Below are positions 25,256 to 33,674 of a DNA stretch of 43,030 bases, in pieces. The position numbers and the translations under genes were made by a program. The notes below the pieces were generated by a model. The model was not told the DNA's origin. It did not search any database and saw nothing but the letters and a program-made list of their open reading frames with translations. The stretch's first letter is position 1; every line of letters starts with the position of its first letter. This stretch comes from Bacillota bacterium (GTDB lineage Bacteria > Bacillota > Clostridia > Peptostreptococcales > Anaerovoracaceae): the NCBI GenBank assembly GCA_017436705.1, contig JAFSCP010000031.1, positions 1 to 43,030 of the forward strand. The letters run 5' to 3'.

Positions 25256-25914
25256 TGACACGCATGTACCAGGTATCTTTTATCGATACTGAAACAAAAA
25301 AATGGCTGGATGAGCAGGCTCCGGAAGATGGCCTCTGCCTCGGAAAATTTCATGCTGACATTGAAGTTGATGGTCTGCAGCATATGAAGGCAGGCCGGGA
25401 GTTTGAAAGCGGTGGCATGAGATACCGTATTACTTCGGCAGGTAAAAGATGTTTTGAGGAATGTCAGCTTCTTCAGAGAACCGGTGAAAAATGCCCTCTG
25501 GCTTCAGGCGTCTCCTTCGGAAAACTTGTGGGTCCGTCAATGGACTGCTGGATGGAGGAAATCAGGGCGCGGGGAGGCGATCCGCGCATCGGTATGTACC
25601 TGACACATAATGGTGTGGTGCGAATGACTTCCAGAGCTATGGTAAGAGAAGGTGCAGAGGGTACAGACCCTGTGATTGCAATGGATTTCAGCTATGACGC
25701 TGCAGAACTTGATGCAGCCGTAGCGGATACATACAGAATGCCGGGGATTTACTATATCAGAACCTGGCTTGCCGAGGGCAGACTTGAAGTGGGCGATAAC
25801 ATCATGTATGTGCTCATCGGCGGAGATATACGGCCAAATGTTACGGCCGCGCTGGATTATCTGGTGGGACGCATCAAGGAACGCTGCGTGACAGAAAGAG
25901 AGATTACAGAATAA
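25255..25914 (+). CDS. MOSC-MoaE fusion protein
   Basis: 219 residues. Residues 25-95 resemble a MOSC domain (FHADIEVDGLQHMKAG, then ITSAGKRCFEECQLL and CPLASGVSFGKLVG), a fold that handles sulfur on molybdenum cofactor. Residues 118-216 resemble MoaE, the large molybdopterin synthase subunit (VVRMTSRAM, WLAEGRLEVGDNIMYVLIGG, RPNVTAALDYLVGRIKERC). Of the two MoaE active-site lysines I see one equivalent (K208); the second (usually in PxWKKE) and the HR of the HRxG motif are replaced. Both identifications rest on reading motifs, not on a search. Confidence 0.7.
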   Translation: MTRMYQVSFIDTETKKWLDEQAPEDGLCLGKFHADIEVDGLQHMKAGREFESGGMRYRITSAGKRCFEECQLLQRTGEKCPLASGVSFGKLVGPSMDCWMEEIRARGGDPRIGMYLTHNGVVRMTSRAMVREGAEGTDPVIAMDFSYDAAELDAAVADTYRMPGIYYIRTWLAEGRLEVGDNIMYVLIGGDIRPNVTAALDYLVGRIKERCVTEREITE

Positions 25915-25924
25915 GGAGATAATT

Positions 25925-26896
25925 ATGCTGGACAAGCAGGGCAGAAACATCGATTATATCAGAATTTCTGTAACAGACAGATGCAATCTGCGCTGCCGGT
26001 ACTGCATGCCTGAGGAAGGGGTGCAGCAGGTACCCCATGATGAAATTCTGACCTTTGATGAGATTCTCCATCTTGCACGGATTTTTGCCATGGCAGGTAT
26101 CAGCCACATAAAAATCACCGGCGGCGAACCGCTGGTGCGAAAAAACGTGACAGCGCTCATAAAAGACCTGAAAAAAATACCGGGTATTGAAACGGTAACC
26201 ATGACAACCAACGGCCTTCTTCTTGAAGAAAACCTTCCGGCCCTTGCAGATGCCGGTGTTGACGGTATAAACATAAGTCTTGATACCCTGAAGCGGGAGA
26301 GGTACAATGAACTGACGGGGACAGACGGACTTGGTCAGGTGCTCAGTGCAATAGATGCCTGCGGGAACTTTCCTCAGATAAAAATAAAAATCAATGCAGT
26401 TACTCTTGCTGATTTCAACCGGGATGAAATCCTGGCTCTTGCATTAGTTGCCGCAATGAAAGAAATTGATGTGCGGTTCATTGAGATGATGCCGGTGGGT
26501 CTTGGCAGGTACATGAAAGGCTACAGCCAGGATGAAATATTTGCCCGGCTGACAGATGCTCTGGGAACACCTGAACCTCTGCCCAAAGGTACCGGACCGG
26601 CAGAGTATTTCAGATTTCCGGGATTCAGGGGAAGAATCGGTTTCATAAGCGCCGTAACACACAAGTTCTGCGGCAGCTGCAACCGGGTACGTCTCAGCTC
26701 CCAGGGTTTTCTTAAGACATGCCTTCATTATGAGGACGGAACAGATCTGCGCAGCCTTATCAGAAGTAGTATGCCTGACAAGGAAATACTCAGCATAATT
26801 GAATCAACAATAAAAAACAAGCCTGCAGGACATGATTTCGGAACTGAGGAAACTGCAGGACATGAAAAAAAGATTATGGCCCAGATAGGTGGGTAA
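25925..26896 (+). CDS. moaA: GTP 3',8-cyclase MoaA, radical SAM
   Basis: 323 residues. The radical SAM cluster motif CNLRCRYCMPEEG is at 20-32, SAM-binding GGEP follows, and the second 4Fe-4S site is present (FCGSCNRVRLSSQGFLKTCL). The protein ends in GG, the conserved MoaA C-terminus needed for activity. It catalyses the first step of molybdopterin synthesis. AAGGAG precedes the ATG. Confidence 0.97.
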   Translation: MLDKQGRNIDYIRISVTDRCNLRCRYCMPEEGVQQVPHDEILTFDEILHLARIFAMAGISHIKITGGEPLVRKNVTALIKDLKKIPGIETVTMTTNGLLLEENLPALADAGVDGINISLDTLKRERYNELTGTDGLGQVLSAIDACGNFPQIKIKINAVTLADFNRDEILALALVAAMKEIDVRFIEMMPVGLGRYMKGYSQDEIFARLTDALGTPEPLPKGTGPAEYFRFPGFRGRIGFISAVTHKFCGSCNRVRLSSQGFLKTCLHYEDGTDLRSLIRSSMPDKEILSIIESTIKNKPAGHDFGTEETAGHEKKIMAQIGG

Positions 26897-26911
26897 TAAT
26901 AAAAATTTACA

Positions 26912-27000
26912 GAAATTTCGAGTCCCTGTGCCTAAAGCGCTGCCATGGCATCCGGACCGCCGGGTTTCTTCCGAAAGGGAGGAGCCTTCCGTATTTGAAA
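26912..27000 (+). ncRNA. Structured leader, candidate Moco/tungsten-cofactor riboswitch
   Basis: The gap between moaA and tupA is highly structured. GTTTCTTCC (26964-26972), GAAA, GGGAGGAGC (26977-26985) makes a 9-bp stem, with G·U pairs, capped by a GNRA tetraloop; it can extend by G26963-C26986. Upstream are a TGCCATGGCA palindrome (26941-26950) and CCGG words; GCCTTCCG follows the stem. The GNRA-capped stem and its position fit the Moco RNA motif, which controls cofactor and metal-transport genes. The match is from memory of the motif, so treat it as a candidate. Confidence 0.5.
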
Positions 27001-27018
27001 AGAAATGAGGTAAATGAA

Positions 27019-27885
27019 ATGAAAAAGAAAATTTCAGCGGTATTACTTATTTTTGTGCTGTGCTTTGCAATGGCAGCCTGCGGACAGTATGTTCCTGCGG
27101 CTGATGAAAGCACAGTAACAGACACTACGCTCACCATGGCGACAACCACAAGTACTGACAACACAGGACTTCTGGACTGTCTGCAGCCTTTGTTCCTTGA
27201 GGACACAGGTATTACACTTGAATGGACTGCAGTAGGTACAGGTGAAGCGATTGCAATGGGTGCAAGCGGCGATGTGGATATCATTCTGGTACATGCCAAG
27301 GCAAGCGAAGAGGAATTCGTTGCCAGCGGTGCAGGCGTTGAAAGATTCCCTGTAATGTACAATGACTACATAATCGTAGGACCTGAAGCAGAAAACACTT
27401 ACGGCGACGATCTGGAAAGCTGCCTTAAGGCAATTTATGATGGTCAGCTTCCTTTCATCTCCAGAGGTGACGATTCCGGTACACATAAGGCTGAACTCAA
27501 GCTGTGGAAAGCTTTTGAAATCGACTATGCGGCAAATCCTGAATATATGGAATCCGGTCAGGGCATGGGTGCTACTATCACCATGGCTGATGAACAGCAG
27601 GCGTACTGCATGACAGACCGCGGCACATGGCTTTCACAGAAAAAGAACGCAGACATGGACATCGAACTTGAAATCGTATGCCAGGGTGCAAAGAACCTGC
27701 TCAACCAGTACGGTGTAATAGCAGTAAATCCTGAATACCACGAAAGTATTGATATAAACAATGAAGCTGCAAACGCTTTCATCGAGTGGATCTGCTCTGA
27801 AAAGGTACAGGCTCTTATCGCAGAATTTGGTGTTGAAGAATACGGCGAGCCGCTGTTCTTCCCTAACGCTGGAACGGACAACTAA
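27019..27885 (+). CDS. tupA: Tungstate ABC transporter substrate-binding lipoprotein TupA
   Basis: 288 residues. A lipoprotein signal ends at AMAAC (C21). The mature start has ATTTSTDNTGLLDCL, the TTTST oxyanion-binding block of TupA, followed by VGTGEAIAMGASGDVDIILV. TupA binds tungstate very selectively. The ATG at 27019 with TGAGGT upstream is chosen over a TTG eight codons earlier. tupB follows two bases after the stop. Confidence 0.93.
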   Translation: MKKKISAVLLIFVLCFAMAACGQYVPAADESTVTDTTLTMATTTSTDNTGLLDCLQPLFLEDTGITLEWTAVGTGEAIAMGASGDVDIILVHAKASEEEFVASGAGVERFPVMYNDYIIVGPEAENTYGDDLESCLKAIYDGQLPFISRGDDSGTHKAELKLWKAFEIDYAANPEYMESGQGMGATITMADEQQAYCMTDRGTWLSQKKNADMDIELEIVCQGAKNLLNQYGVIAVNPEYHESIDINNEAANAFIEWICSEKVQALIAEFGVEEYGEPLFFPNAGTDN

Positions 27886-27887
27886 TC

Positions 27888-28580
27888 ATGGAAAATATAA
27901 TCAGCTGGTTCAGAGAATGTTTTACAGATGAGGCAATCCTCAGCGCCATCGGTGTGACTTTCAGGATGGCTTTCTTTGCGTGTCTGATTTCATCGGTTTC
28001 AGGTATAGCTTTCGGGCTCATGCTTGAAAGATTCAATTTTAAAGGAAAAAAATTAATCATAAGATTAAACAGAACACTTATGGGTATGCCGCCGGTCGTA
28101 GCCGGCCTGGTGGTATACCTGCTTTTGATGCGCAGGGGGCCACTCGGGATGCTGGGATGGCTCTTTACTATTAAGGGAATGGTTATGGCGCAGTGCCTGA
28201 TTATCGTTCCTGTCATGACAGGAATGGTTCATCAGCATGCTGTGAGCAAAGTCCCTGCAATCAGGGAGTTCTGCATAACCATGGGGGCTGACCGCAGACA
28301 GACACTTTGGACTATAATAAAGGAAATGCGCCACGATATTTATTTCTGCGTGGTAACCTGCTTCGGACGTTCCATAAGCGAAGTGGGCAGTGTTATGCTG
28401 GTGGGCGGCAATATCAAAGGCCGTACCAGAACTATGACGACGGCTATTTCGCTGCTGAAGAGCCAGGGGATTTTCACAGAAGGTGTGGCTCTGGGGCTGG
28501 TGCTGCTGGTGATGGCCTTTATCATCCAGTGGTTTTGCGATTTTCTTCAGAAGGAGGAAAGTGCAGATGAAAATTACTGA
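27888..28580 (+). CDS. tupB: Tungstate ABC transporter permease TupB
   Basis: 230 residues with about five membrane helices and the inner-membrane EAA-like loop REFCITMGADRRQTLWTIIK that docks on the ATPase. TupB-typical LLMRRGPLGMLGWLFT is present. It overlaps tupC by 14 bases. Confidence 0.93.
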   Translation: MENIISWFRECFTDEAILSAIGVTFRMAFFACLISSVSGIAFGLMLERFNFKGKKLIIRLNRTLMGMPPVVAGLVVYLLLMRRGPLGMLGWLFTIKGMVMAQCLIIVPVMTGMVHQHAVSKVPAIREFCITMGADRRQTLWTIIKEMRHDIYFCVVTCFGRSISEVGSVMLVGGNIKGRTRTMTTAISLLKSQGIFTEGVALGLVLLVMAFIIQWFCDFLQKEESADENY

Positions 28581-29178
28581 CCTTAAAAAAAATATGGGAA
28601 GTTTCAGCCTTGAAATTGACCATCTTGATATAGAACCCGGAAAAATTCACGGGCTGGCCGGTCACAACGGCTGCGGTAAGACCATACTGCTGAAAACTAT
28701 TATGGGGATTCTGGAACCGGACAAAGGAACAATTGACCTTGAAGGTCTGAACCACCGCAGCATGACCATGATGATGCAGAGACCCTATCTTCTTCACGGC
28801 AGCGTTTATGAAAATGTAATCTATCCGCTGAAGCTGCGCAATATGGAGGTCGATCAAGCAGAGGTTGACAGACTTCTTGAAAGAGCAGGGCTGCTGGCAC
28901 AGAAGAACCAGTATGCACGGAGCCTTTCAAGCGGTGAGCGCCAGAAGCTTTCTTTCCTCAGGGCAATTATATTCAGGCCTGAGTTCATCATCATGGACGA
29001 GACTTTGTCCAACATGGACCCGGACAGCGAAAAGATTATCACAGATATGATTAAGGAAATCCAGGAAACAGACCCTGTAACCTGGCTCATCGTAACTCAT
29101 CAGACTCAGCGCAGGGATGACCTCTGCGATGTGATTCACTATATGGAAAAGGGGCGTATTATCAATGAAACTGCTTAA
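28567..29178 (+). CDS. tupC: Tungstate ABC transporter ATPase TupC
   Basis: 203 residues. Walker A GHNGCGKT, signature LSSGERQK and Walker B FIIMDETLSNMD are present. The ATG at 28567 lies nine bases after AAGGAGG; a GTG two codons earlier would be too close. It overlaps moeA by 14 bases, tying metal import to metal insertion in one transcript. Confidence 0.93.
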   Translation: MKITDLKKNMGSFSLEIDHLDIEPGKIHGLAGHNGCGKTILLKTIMGILEPDKGTIDLEGLNHRSMTMMMQRPYLLHGSVYENVIYPLKLRNMEVDQAEVDRLLERAGLLAQKNQYARSLSSGERQKLSFLRAIIFRPEFIIMDETLSNMDPDSEKIITDMIKEIQETDPVTWLIVTHQTQRRDDLCDVIHYMEKGRIINETA

Positions 29179-30424
29179 TGTGGACCTGCTGGAAACAGCT
29201 CTTGACAAACTAGAAAGAGCCATGACCGAAGCGGGAAAAAATATAATCGAAACTGAGCCTGTGGCGGCGCACAATTCTCTCGGAAGAATACTTGCAGAAG
29301 ATATATACAGCGCAGAAAACATCCCCGGATTCAGCCGTTCAACCATGGATGGTTATGCAGTTGTTTCGGCCGATACTGCCGGCGCCGGTGAAAACATGCC
29401 TGTTTTTCTGGAAGTAAAGGGCGAGGTTGAAATGGGTAAGGCAGCACCGGGCAGCATCTGCAGCGGACAGTGCATGTATGTTCCCACAGGTGGCATGATT
29501 CCTGAAGGGGCAGACGCTGTGGCAATGGTGGAATACTGCCAGCCTTTCGGGGAAAATCAGGTGGCTGTATATTCGCCACTGTCTTATGGCCGCAACATGG
29601 TACTTGCAGGAGATGATGTGGCTGAAGGCGAAAAGCTTCTCAGCCTGGGACGCAGAATCAGACCGGCAGATGTGGGCCTGCTCTGCGCTGCAGGAAAGGA
29701 CATTATAGAAACTTACAAGCCATGGAGGGTGTACATAATCTCCACGGGTGATGAAATTGTCATGCCGTGGGAAACGCCCGGACCGGGGCAGGTAAGGGAT
29801 GTGAACACTTACGGTCTCATTGCCGAGGCGGAAAGAATCGGACTTGAAGTGGCAGGCTGGGATATTGTACGTGACGATGAGGAAGCACTCCGTGAGTGTG
29901 CAGCAAGAGCCATGAAAGAAGCAGATTTTGTGTGCATTTCCGGTGGAAGCTCCCAGGGTAAAAAAGATGCGACAGAGGCAATAATTGACGGTCTGGCGTC
30001 CAGTGGGGCATTTACCCACGGACTGGCCGTAAAGCCCGGCAAACCGACGATTCTGGGCTTTGACGGGCCTTCAGAAACTGTTCTTGCAGGTCTTCCGGGA
30101 CATCCGGTGGCTGCTTTGCTGCTTTTCCGTGAAATCGTGGGAGCAATATGGCAGCGTTTTACCGGCATGGAAACTGCAGAGAAAAAAATTACTGTGCCCG
30201 CAGTTATGTCTGCAAATGTTGCGGCATCACCTGGCCGCAGAACATACCAGCTGGTGGAACTTGATTACGGAAACACCTGTGAAACTGGTCTTCCGGGGGC
30301 AGTTCCGGTTCTGGGCAAATCCGGGCTCATAAAGACCTTGAGCAGAGCCGACGGATATATTATAATTGACGTAAACGACGAAGGTGTCCGTAAGGGGCAG
30401 CAGGTAAGCGTGCATATACTTTAG
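29165..30424 (+). CDS. moeA: Molybdopterin molybdotransferase MoeA
   Basis: 419 residues with MoeA landmarks FSRSTMDGYAV, PTGGMIPEGADAV, ISTGDEIV, SGGSSQGKKD, AVKPGKPTILG and AGLPGHPVAAL. MoeA inserts molybdate or tungstate into adenylated molybdopterin. Being overlapped with tupC, this copy is probably the tungsten-inserting one; that is inference. A ten-A run (30426-30435) lies just after its stop. Confidence 0.95.
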   Translation: MKLLNVDLLETALDKLERAMTEAGKNIIETEPVAAHNSLGRILAEDIYSAENIPGFSRSTMDGYAVVSADTAGAGENMPVFLEVKGEVEMGKAAPGSICSGQCMYVPTGGMIPEGADAVAMVEYCQPFGENQVAVYSPLSYGRNMVLAGDDVAEGEKLLSLGRRIRPADVGLLCAAGKDIIETYKPWRVYIISTGDEIVMPWETPGPGQVRDVNTYGLIAEAERIGLEVAGWDIVRDDEEALRECAARAMKEADFVCISGGSSQGKKDATEAIIDGLASSGAFTHGLAVKPGKPTILGFDGPSETVLAGLPGHPVAALLLFREIVGAIWQRFTGMETAEKKITVPAVMSANVAASPGRRTYQLVELDYGNTCETGLPGAVPVLGKSGLIKTLSRADGYIIIDVNDEGVRKGQQVSVHIL

Positions 30425-30444
30425 TAAAAAAAAAAGGGGAACGG

Positions 30445-30996
30445 ATGATGAAAAAGATTATAGCAGCCGCATTATGCCTGATTATTATTACAGGTCTTGT
30501 ATCATGCGGGCAGGAGCACAGCGGTGAAAGGGCCGTTTCAATGCAGATTTCCACAAGCCAGACAGATGTGGAATATATGCTTGGAACTGATCTGACCGTT
30601 TTCGGGGCTGTACCGCCGGTGAGTATAGATGATGGCGCAGAGCTGAGCCTCATATTTACCAGCTTCGAAGCTTTTGAGACCGATGACAGGCTTTTTCTTG
30701 TAAGCGGAACAGGAGAGCTGGATGTGTACGGCCAGAAATATCACTTTGATATCGACGAAGAAATCATGGGTATGGTAACCGTGAGCGAAAGCAACACTGT
30801 TTACGAAAGCATTCTTGGAAGTACAATCACAGTAGGAGAAAGACCGGTAGAAATCAGCATTGACTTTGTGGCAGATGAAGACTTTTCGCAGGCAGTAGCA
30901 ACGGTTTCCGCAGAAGGCGGTATGCTTTTCTTCGGGGATATTTTCAACGATTATCTGGAATATTTCAATATGGTTATTGCAGGGGTGCAGCAGTAG
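30445..30996 (+). CDS. Putative lipoprotein of the tungstate/MoeA cluster
   Basis: 183 residues. The signal peptide IIAAALCLIIITGLVSCG ends in a lipobox with C21. The rest is mostly beta-rich and acidic without a family I recognise. Two ATGs in tandem follow GGGGAACGG; either may be used. It lies between two moeA genes, so a role in metal handling or a cofactor-dependent envelope function is possible but unproven. Confidence 0.75.
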   Translation: MMKKIIAAALCLIIITGLVSCGQEHSGERAVSMQISTSQTDVEYMLGTDLTVFGAVPPVSIDDGAELSLIFTSFEAFETDDRLFLVSGTGELDVYGQKYHFDIDEEIMGMVTVSESNTVYESILGSTITVGERPVEISIDFVADEDFSQAVATVSAEGGMLFFGDIFNDYLEYFNMVIAGVQQ

Positions 30997-31004
30997 GGAA
31001 GCTT

Positions 31005-32924
31005 ATGAAAAGAAATTTATATCTTAAAACAGTGCCGGTTGAAGAGGCTCTTGAAAAATACATAGATGTACTTGAATCCGGAGGCGGCCTGACTGCGCAT
31101 ACAGAGGAAGCAGATGCCTATGAGTGCCTGGGCAGAGTCACTGCAGGACCTGTTTTTGCGAAATGCTGCTCGCCGCTGTTCAATGCTGCGGCCATGGACG
31201 GTATTGCTGTAAAATCAGCGGATACAAGAGGTGCCAGTGAATCAAGACCGCTGACGCTGACTTTGGGAAAAGACTATAGGATTATTGATACAGGCGACCC
31301 GGTGAAGTCGCCTTTTGATGCTGTAATCATGGCAGAAGATGTGATTGAACTGGATGATGAAACTGTAATGATTACTGAGTCTGTGCCGGGCTGGCAGCAT
31401 GTGCGTCCGGTAGGTGAGGACATAGTAGCGGGCGAAATGATTGTTCCGGGACATCATACCATAAGACCGGTGGACATAGGTGTTATGCTGGCCAGCGGGA
31501 ATATAAAAGTAAATGTTTTTACCCGGCCACGGGTGGGTATTATTCCCACAGGAACTGAAATCATCAGCCCAGGAGAAAATCCTTCGGAAGGCGACATAAT
31601 TGACTCCAATTCAGGCATGTTCGCGGCAATGGTAAGCCAGCATGGGGGTATTGCTCATCGTTACGACATTGTGGAAGACGATTATGAAAAAATCAAAGCG
31701 CAGATTATCAGCGCCCTTGAAGAAAATGATATGTTGGTAATAAATGCAGGGTCCAGCGCAGGAACAGAAGACTATACAGTTCACGTGCTCCGTGAAATCG
31801 GGCAGGTTATTGTACATGGTGTAGCCATGAAACCGGGCAAGCCTGTAATTCTGGCCATGGTAAAAGGCAAGCCTGTAATAGGTCTTCCGGGTTATCCTGT
31901 AAGCGCCTATCTTGCCTTTGAAAACTTTGCGGCGCCAGTAATTGCAAGGCTGGCAGGCAGTGCATATAACCACGCTGATGGGGCGGAAACCATCGAAGCA
32001 ACAATTTCGAAACGGATGGTTTCATCGCTGAAACACAGAGAATATGTCCGCGTAAAAGTAGGGAAAGTTGGCGGCCGGTTCGTCGCATCTCCTCTTGCAC
32101 GTGGTGCAGGGGCTGCCATGAGCATGGTCCGTGCAGACGGGTTCTGCGTCATTCCTCAGAGCAGTGAAGGTTTTGAGGCTGGGCAGACTGTGGAAGTGCA
32201 GCTCTATAAAGACAGAAAAGAAATTGAAAACACCCTGGTTTCCATCGGCAGTCACGATATGCTCATGGACCTGATAAACGATATGATGGCACAGAAATTT
32301 CCGGGAATGAACCTTTCCAGTACCCATGTGGGAAGCATGGCAGGGCTCATGGCTCTTCAGCGCGGGGAAACGGTCATTGCACCGACACACCTGCTTGATG
32401 AGGAAACGGGAGAATATAATCTGGCATATATAAAGAAAATTTTCTCCGGGGAAAAAATGAGCCTTATCAAAGGTGTGGACAGAATTCAGGGGATTATGGT
32501 CAAAAAAGGAAATCCCCTTGGAATCACAGGCATTGAGGACCTTGCCGGAGCAAGGTATGTGAACCGTCAGCGCGGTGCAGGTACAAGGGTACTTCTGGAC
32601 TACAAGCTGAAACAGGCCGGAATTTCTGCAGACCGTATCAGCGGTTACGACAAAGAAGTGGCAACCCATATGGCGGTAGCAGCATGCGTAGCATCTGATG
32701 AAATAGATGCAGGCATGGGTATCAGGCCGGCAGCAGATGCCATGGGACTGGATTTTGTGGAAGTGGGCGTGGAAGAGTACGATTTTGCAATCCACACTGC
32801 TGACCTTGAACTTCCGCGGATACAGGCTTTCATTGAAATACTCAGAAGCCCTGAGCTGCACAAAAAACTTGAGGAAACAGGCGGCTACGGCTGGCATCAG
32901 TCAGGCCGCATTGTGAATATATAA
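31005..32924 (+). CDS. MoeA with C-terminal PBP-like domain
   Basis: 639 residues. Residues 1-405 are MoeA (AAAMDGIAVKSADT, IPTGTEIISPGENP, NAGSSAGTEDYT, MKPGKPVIL, GLPGYPVSAY). Residues about 410-635 resemble the periplasmic-binding-like domain (PF12727 type): IGSHDMLMDLINDMM, SSTHVGSMAGLMALQRGE, PTHLLDEETGEYN, NRQRGAGTRVLLDY. This two-part architecture is known in archaea and Clostridia and is proposed to sense or deliver the oxyanion. Two MoeA proteins in one cluster often separate molybdenum from tungsten insertion. Confidence 0.9.
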   Translation: MKRNLYLKTVPVEEALEKYIDVLESGGGLTAHTEEADAYECLGRVTAGPVFAKCCSPLFNAAAMDGIAVKSADTRGASESRPLTLTLGKDYRIIDTGDPVKSPFDAVIMAEDVIELDDETVMITESVPGWQHVRPVGEDIVAGEMIVPGHHTIRPVDIGVMLASGNIKVNVFTRPRVGIIPTGTEIISPGENPSEGDIIDSNSGMFAAMVSQHGGIAHRYDIVEDDYEKIKAQIISALEENDMLVINAGSSAGTEDYTVHVLREIGQVIVHGVAMKPGKPVILAMVKGKPVIGLPGYPVSAYLAFENFAAPVIARLAGSAYNHADGAETIEATISKRMVSSLKHREYVRVKVGKVGGRFVASPLARGAGAAMSMVRADGFCVIPQSSEGFEAGQTVEVQLYKDRKEIENTLVSIGSHDMLMDLINDMMAQKFPGMNLSSTHVGSMAGLMALQRGETVIAPTHLLDEETGEYNLAYIKKIFSGEKMSLIKGVDRIQGIMVKKGNPLGITGIEDLAGARYVNRQRGAGTRVLLDYKLKQAGISADRISGYDKEVATHMAVAACVASDEIDAGMGIRPAADAMGLDFVEVGVEEYDFAIHTADLELPRIQAFIEILRSPELHKKLEETGGYGWHQSGRIVNI

Positions 32925-32939
32925 AAAGGAGACTGGATT

Positions 32940-33659
32940 ATGGGAGAAATTTTAGAAAGGGAAAAACCTGTTATACAGGTCAGGAAACTCCGCAAAGAGT
33001 ACATCATGGGACAGGAAAAGGTTGTCGCCCTGCGTGACATCAACCTGACGGTGTATAAAGGAGAAATATGCTGCATTTTCGGTACATCCGGTTCTGGTAA
33101 AAGTACTTTGCTCAATCAGCTGGCAGGCCTTGAAAAACCGACAACCGGGCAGGTCCGCATAGGCGGCGTTCCTGTGTCACATCTTGACGAAAACCAGCTG
33201 GCGGCTTTCAGGCAGCAGCATGTAGGCTTTGTCTTTCAGTCCTACAACCTGCTTCCCGAACTGACAGCCCTCGAAAATGTGGCAATGCCGCTCATGTTCC
33301 GCGGCATGCCCAAGGATGTGAGAGAAAAAGAAGCTATGAAGATGCTGGCAAGGGTCGGACTGAAGGACAGGATTCATCATTTTCCGGGACAGATGTCCGG
33401 TGGTCAGCAGCAGAGAGCAGGAATTGCAAGGGCATTCATCACACGGCCTGACATAGTCTTTGCCGATGAGCCTACAGGCAATCTGGACACGAAGACTACT
33501 AAAGAAGTGATGGAGATGATCCGCAGGTTTGCAAGAACCTTTCATCAGACCATCGTGCTGGTGTCTCACGACCCGGAAATGACTGAATATGCAGACAGAA
33601 TTGTTACTCTCCGTGACGGAGAAATTATAAGCGATATCAAGACAGAAAATAATAACTAG
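32940..33659 (+). CDS. ABC ATPase, MacB/LolD type
   Basis: 239 residues with Walker A GTSGSGKST, signature MSGGQQQRAG, Walker B DIVFADEPTGNLD and the switch His in VSHDP. It belongs to the group that powers mechanotransmission by MacB/FtsX-type permeases. AAAAGGAG precedes the ATG. The exported protein and permease that follow complete a three-gene module. Confidence 0.93.
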   Translation: MGEILEREKPVIQVRKLRKEYIMGQEKVVALRDINLTVYKGEICCIFGTSGSGKSTLLNQLAGLEKPTTGQVRIGGVPVSHLDENQLAAFRQQHVGFVFQSYNLLPELTALENVAMPLMFRGMPKDVREKEAMKMLARVGLKDRIHHFPGQMSGGQQQRAGIARAFITRPDIVFADEPTGNLDTKTTKEVMEMIRRFARTFHQTIVLVSHDPEMTEYADRIVTLRDGEIISDIKTENNN

Positions 33660-33674
33660 AAAAGGGGTAGACTT

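Noticed and set aside
32022-32897. 291-codon minus-strand frame
   Set aside because: Antisense to the PBP-like part of the second moeA; its composition is that of a shadow frame.
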